DNA of 64,000 bases from Solirhodobacter olei. GTDB lineage: Bacteria; Pseudomonadota; Alphaproteobacteria; Rhodobacterales; Rhodobacteraceae. The stretch covers positions 1 through 64,000 of the forward strand of contig NZ_RRYH01000017.1 in NCBI RefSeq assembly GCF_004010155.1. Direction: 5' to 3'. Under the pieces are notes generated by a model, which saw only the letters and a list, made by a program, of their open reading frames with translations, ran no database searches and was not told where the DNA came from. A program made the translations under genes and the position numbers. Positions 60,890 to 64,000 of the stretch are shown here, piece by piece. Position 1 is the stretch's first letter. Each line of letters starts with the position of its first letter.

Positions 60890-62659
60890 TCATTCGGCGA
60901 GCACGTCGTCGCGGTCCAGGTCACGGATCGCCACCGGCGTATCCTGAGCCTTCGCCAAGGTCCAGCGTATCCGCGCCGCGGTCTCGATCACTTCGGAGCG
61001 CAGGACGATCTGCCGCGAGGCGCGCGGCTTCAGCCGCCGCTGTTCCAGATAGACCGACGGTTCCACCGCGAGCACCCCCGGCCCTTCGAAGCGGAAGATC
61101 CACAGCTCGCCGCTTCTGAGCGCCAGCGAGACCGCGGTGCCGCCCAGGTCGATCGCCGCATCCACATCCGGATGCAGATGGAAGCGCAGCGCGAAGCGCA
61201 CCGGCGTCGCCCCGGCGGTGATCGTGGCCAGCCGGGCCTCCTCCGCCGGGGTCAGCGGGCCCAGCGTGTCCTCGGCCGACAGCGAGCGGCCGTCCTCGGA
61301 GAGGTAGAAGGCCCGCATGTGGCTCAGCCCGTGCGACGCGACATAGCCGGTGTGGCCCGCGATCAGGCTCATCCCGTCGGGGCCGAGCGCCTCGCGGAAA
61401 TGGATCACCTGGGCGCGCTCCAGCAGCGGCTCCTGCACCGTGCCGCCGGGCACCGGCGTCGGCGGGCCGAGGCGGGAGGATGAAAAGCCCTCGATCGCCA
61501 GCGTCGAATGCGAGGGCGTCGCCCGCCCCGCCCGCCGCCACTCCGCCCCGAAGGGCGCACCAGAGCCGCAATTGACGATCAGGGGGCGGCGGCCCGAGGT
61601 CAGCTCGAAAGCCAGCGTCGAGGCGTGCGCGTTGCCGGAGGCCGCCCCCGCCGGCGGCGCGGCCACGTCGACGATCACGCTCGTGCGCCCGCCCGAGAGC
61701 CGCGCGAAGCCCATGGCGAGGCCCCCCGGCGGCGCCGCCCGCACGCCGGAGGCCGCCAGCGCATGATCAAGCCGCCCTTCGAGACCCCGCCCGCCGCCGT
61801 GAAACCGCGCGAGGCCGCCATCTGCATGGCGCAGCGCCCTGAGCGTCGGCGCGATCCGCTCGATCGCCGCCATGTGCTGGCGCGGCGTGACGCGCCCGGC
61901 CTCGGCCAGGGCCTGCGCCGCCCAGGTCAGCAGCGTGAAGACCTCCAGCAGCTCCTCGGGGTTGCGGGTCGGTATCCCGCCGCCCGCGCCGATCTGCTCG
62001 GAACATTCCCGCGCCAGCGCCTGTGCGGCAGGGACGACGTGGCGCTCCATCCCGGTCAGCGCAAGGCCGGCGTAGATCAGCCCGGTCAGCGCCTCGAAGC
62101 GCGGCAGGCCGGGCAGCGCCGCCTGCCAGCGCCGCGACAGGAAATTGGTCTGCTGGGCAAGGCTGCGGAAGTAGAGATCCGTGTCCTCCCGGGGCCGGCC
62201 GGACATCAGGAACAGCGCGTGGTTGATCCAGCGGATCAGCCGCCGCCCGGTCAGGTCCGGCGTCCAGCCCGGGCCGCGCCCGTGGCCATAGCGGGCGATC
62301 CAGTCGTAGGTCCAGTCCTGCGCCCGGCCCCGCGCAGCGGCGTCGCCCACCGCGGCAAGGTCGTCGAGCCAGGCGAACCCCTGAAGCGCCTCCTCGAAGG
62401 CCGCATCCGGCATCGGCAGGTCCCAGAGCCCGACGCCCGGCCCCTCGACCAGGGACCCCGAGAACAGGAAATTCCCGGCGACGAGCTGGCGGCCGCGGGC
62501 GAAGCTGCCGATGGTGCGCGGTTCGGGCTGCGAGACGAAGCCCGTCGCGGGCCGCGCCAGCGTGGCAAGGCGCGCATGCCAGCGGTTCAGGAGCCGGGCC
62601 TTGCGGAGCGTCCAGCCGCTCTCCTCCCGCCTCTCCGCCGTGCCGCGTCGCGCCGCCAT
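60890..62659 (-). CDS. heparinase II/III family protein
   Basis: A 589-residue protein with an N-terminal alpha/alpha toroid (about 60-300) and a C-terminal heparinase II/III beta-sandwich (about 330-580: FSSSRLGPP, SHSTLAIEG, RHMRAFYLSEDGRSL-like and RFHLHPDVDAAIDLGG segments). Homologues occur next to purH in most alphaproteobacteria and are annotated as heparinase-like or alginate-lyase-like, but their substrate is not established, and no signal peptide is visible here. Start codon at 62659 precedes an Arg-rich N-terminus. Coupled by a 24-bp gap to purH. Confidence 0.88.
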   Translation of the reverse strand: MAARRGTAERREESGWTLRKARLLNRWHARLATLARPATGFVSQPEPRTIGSFARGRQLVAGNFLFSGSLVEGPGVGLWDLPMPDAAFEEALQGFAWLDDLAAVGDAAARGRAQDWTYDWIARYGHGRGPGWTPDLTGRRLIRWINHALFLMSGRPREDTDLYFRSLAQQTNFLSRRWQAALPGLPRFEALTGLIYAGLALTGMERHVVPAAQALARECSEQIGAGGGIPTRNPEELLEVFTLLTWAAQALAEAGRVTPRQHMAAIERIAPTLRALRHADGGLARFHGGGRGLEGRLDHALAASGVRAAPPGGLAMGFARLSGGRTSVIVDVAAPPAGAASGNAHASTLAFELTSGRRPLIVNCGSGAPFGAEWRRAGRATPSHSTLAIEGFSSSRLGPPTPVPGGTVQEPLLERAQVIHFREALGPDGMSLIAGHTGYVASHGLSHMRAFYLSEDGRSLSAEDTLGPLTPAEEARLATITAGATPVRFALRFHLHPDVDAAIDLGGTAVSLALRSGELWIFRFEGPGVLAVEPSVYLEQRRLKPRASRQIVLRSEVIETAARIRWTLAKAQDTPVAIRDLDRDDVLAE

Positions 62660-62769
62660 CTGTCGTTTGCCACCCCTGCCCGGACCTGTTCCGGCCCTGG
62701 CCGAACCATAGCCGCGGGGGGCGGGGCTGTCACCGCCAAATGGCCCGCCGCCTGCCGCGCGGCGCCCCC

Positions 62770-64000
62770 TCAGCCCGCGGGCGTCAGGTTGAAGGCGGCG
62801 GCCAGCAGCGCGCGGGTATAGTCGGATTTCGGCGCCGCGAAGACCTCCTCGCCGGTGCCCTCCTCCACGATCTCGCCCTGCCGCATCACCATCACCCGAT
62901 GCGCCAGCGCGCGCACGACGCGCAGGTCGTGGCTGATGAAGACATAGGCCAGCCCCCAGCGCTTCTGCAGGCTGCGCAGGAGGTCGACGATCTGCACCTG
63001 CACCGTCATGTCGAGCGCGCTTGTGGGCTCGTCGAGCACCACGAACTTCGGGCGCAGGATCATCGCGCGGGCGATCGCGATCCGCTGCCGCTGCCCGCCA
63101 GAGAACTCGTGCGGATAGCGGTGCCGCGTCTCCGGGTCGAGGCCGACCTCCGCCATGATCTGCGCCACCTCGGCATCCGCCGCGCGCCCGTCGGTGCCGT
63201 GAACGCCCAGCCCCTCGGCGATGATCTCCGCCACCGTCATGCGCGGCGAGAGCGATCCGTAGGGGTCCTGGAACACGATCTGCATGTCGCGCCGGTGCGG
63301 CCGCATCTGGCGGAAGCTCAGCCCCTGCAGCTCGCGCCCGACAAAGCCGATGGAGCCTTGCGAGGAGATCAGCCGCAGGATGGCCAACGCCAGCGTGGTC
63401 TTGCCCGATCCGCTTTCGCCGACGATGCCAAGCGTCTCGCCCGCGCGGACCGACAGATCGGCGGACTGCACCGCCTTCACATGGCCCACGGTCTTCCTCA
63501 GGAAGCCGCGCTGGATCGGGAACCAGACCTTCAGCGCCTCGGTCTTCAGCAGCTCCTGTGCCCCCTCCGGCACCGGCTCTGGCCGGCCCGTCGGCTCGGC
63601 CGCCAGCAGCTTGCGGGTGTAGGGATGGCGCGGGTTGGCGAAGATCTCCGCCGTCGGCCCCTCCTCGACCAGCTCGCCGCCCTGCATCACGCAGACCCGG
63701 TCGGCGATGCGGCGCACAATGGAAAGGTCGTGGGTGATGAACAGAAGGCTCATCCGCTCCGCCGCCTTCAGCTCTGCCAGCAGATCGAGGATCTGCGCCT
63801 GGATCGTCACGTCGAGCGCAGTCGTGGGTTCGTCCGCGATCAGGAGCTTCGGCCCATTCGCCAGCGCCATGGCGATCATCACCCGCTGCCGCTGCCCGCC
63901 CGAAAGCTGGTGCGGATAAGCCCCCAGTCGCTCCTCCGCGTCGCGGATCCCGACCTTCTTCAGCAGCTCCACCACCCGGGCCCGCGCTGCCGCGCCCCTG
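62770..64000 (-). CDS. dipeptide/oligopeptide ABC transporter ATP-binding protein, partial
   Basis: The frame is open to the right window edge, so the N-terminal part is missing; about 410 residues are present. They comprise the second half of one ATPase domain (signature [16 protein letters not shown], Walker [14 protein letters not shown]-loop FITHDLS) and a complete second domain (Walker [46 protein letters not shown]). Each is followed by an oligopeptide-type C-terminal segment ([28 protein letters not shown]). Such two-ATPase fusions serve peptide or microcin C-type importers (YejF/GsiA type). The cognate permeases would lie beyond 64000. Confidence 0.92.
   Translation of the reverse strand, partial: RGAAARARVVELLKKVGIRDAEERLGAYPHQLSGGQRQRVMIAMALANGPKLLIADEPTTALDVTIQAQILDLLAELKAAERMSLLFITHDLSIVRRIADRVCVMQGGELVEEGPTAEIFANPRHPYTRKLLAAEPTGRPEPVPEGAQELLKTEALKVWFPIQRGFLRKTVGHVKAVQSADLSVRAGETLGIVGESGSGKTTLALAILRLISSQGSIGFVGRELQGLSFRQMRPHRRDMQIVFQDPYGSLSPRMTVAEIIAEGLGVHGTDGRAADAEVAQIMAEVGLDPETRHRYPHEFSGGQRQRIAIARAMILRPKFVVLDEPTSALDMTVQVQIVDLLRSLQKRWGLAYVFISHDLRVVRALAHRVMVMRQGEIVEEGTGEEVFAAPKSDYTRALLAAAFNLTPAG

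Overview
The window is GC-rich chromosomal DNA from an alphaproteobacterium, most likely Rhodobacteraceae sensu lato (Rhodobacter/Roseobacter group). The gene content supports this: DUF1489, DUF1285, DUF3035 and DUF5928 proteins, an adenosylcobalamin-dependent class II ribonucleotide reductase, a zf-CHCC protein, the purH-lspA-DUF3035 order, and the mreBCD-mrdA-rodA cluster. No species can be named from the sequence alone. I found no insertion sequence, prophage, CRISPR array, rRNA or replication origin.

Layout. Positions 1-1139 are a gene-poor left edge with unrecognised or degenerate frames around a bidirectional terminator. 1140-12429: nrdJ, a DUF1489 protein, gltX, a small metallopeptidase, a trypsin-like protease, nadE, an exported 18-copy MORN protein, a WYL regulator and an EamA exporter. 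12676-15667: a leucine-rich leader peptide followed by leuA, then a VOC protein divergent from a second WYL regulator. 15818-21535: the cell-shape and elongation operon mreB-mreC-mreD-mrdA-rodA. 21613-24733: cupin, P1-family peptidase, succinate-semialdehyde dehydrogenase. 24926-29368: SbmA/BacA-type transporter and modE-modABC for molybdate. 29545-34960: an Hsp20 gene with a heat-shock promoter, another trypsin-like protein, and glcDEF for glycolate oxidation. 35083-41826: a four-gene MoxR-DUF58-BatA/DUF4159 cluster with overlapping reading frames. 41888-49910: DUF1285, a CDF metal exporter, an SDR-like protein without the catalytic Tyr, polA, zf-CHCC, opgC, DUF1203 and a HIT protein. 49928-53356: a GT14/DUF5928 glycosyltransferase divergent from a sulfotransferase, and an N-formylglutamate amidohydrolase-like gene. 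53509-53779: tRNA-Val(GAC) and rpmJ. 53881-62659: a leftward series hep-purH-lspA-DUF3035-mutL-rmuC-hutD and a small membrane protein. 62770-64000: a peptide-type ABC ATPase cut by the window end.

The most interesting layer is non-coding. (i) A dispersed repeat family (three long copies, one left-end and one right-end fragment) ends in a GGTGCGCA/TGCGCACC palindrome; one fragment supplies the stop codon of a gene. (ii) A 28-codon leader with nine leucines precedes leuA. (iii) The same operator-like inverted repeat lies in front of both WYL genes. (iv) The hsp20 gene has a textbook sigma-32 promoter and a possible U-rich RNA thermometer over its ribosome binding site. (v) A 15-bp perfect hairpin separates glcD from glcE, and the glcD promoter sits inside an inverted repeat. 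(vi) A short GGAGTATTT/GGATATTTT motif recurs between genes. I see no obvious new defence or mobile system; the MoxR/DUF58/DUF4159 cluster and the GT14/sulfotransferase pair are the least understood protein-coding sets.
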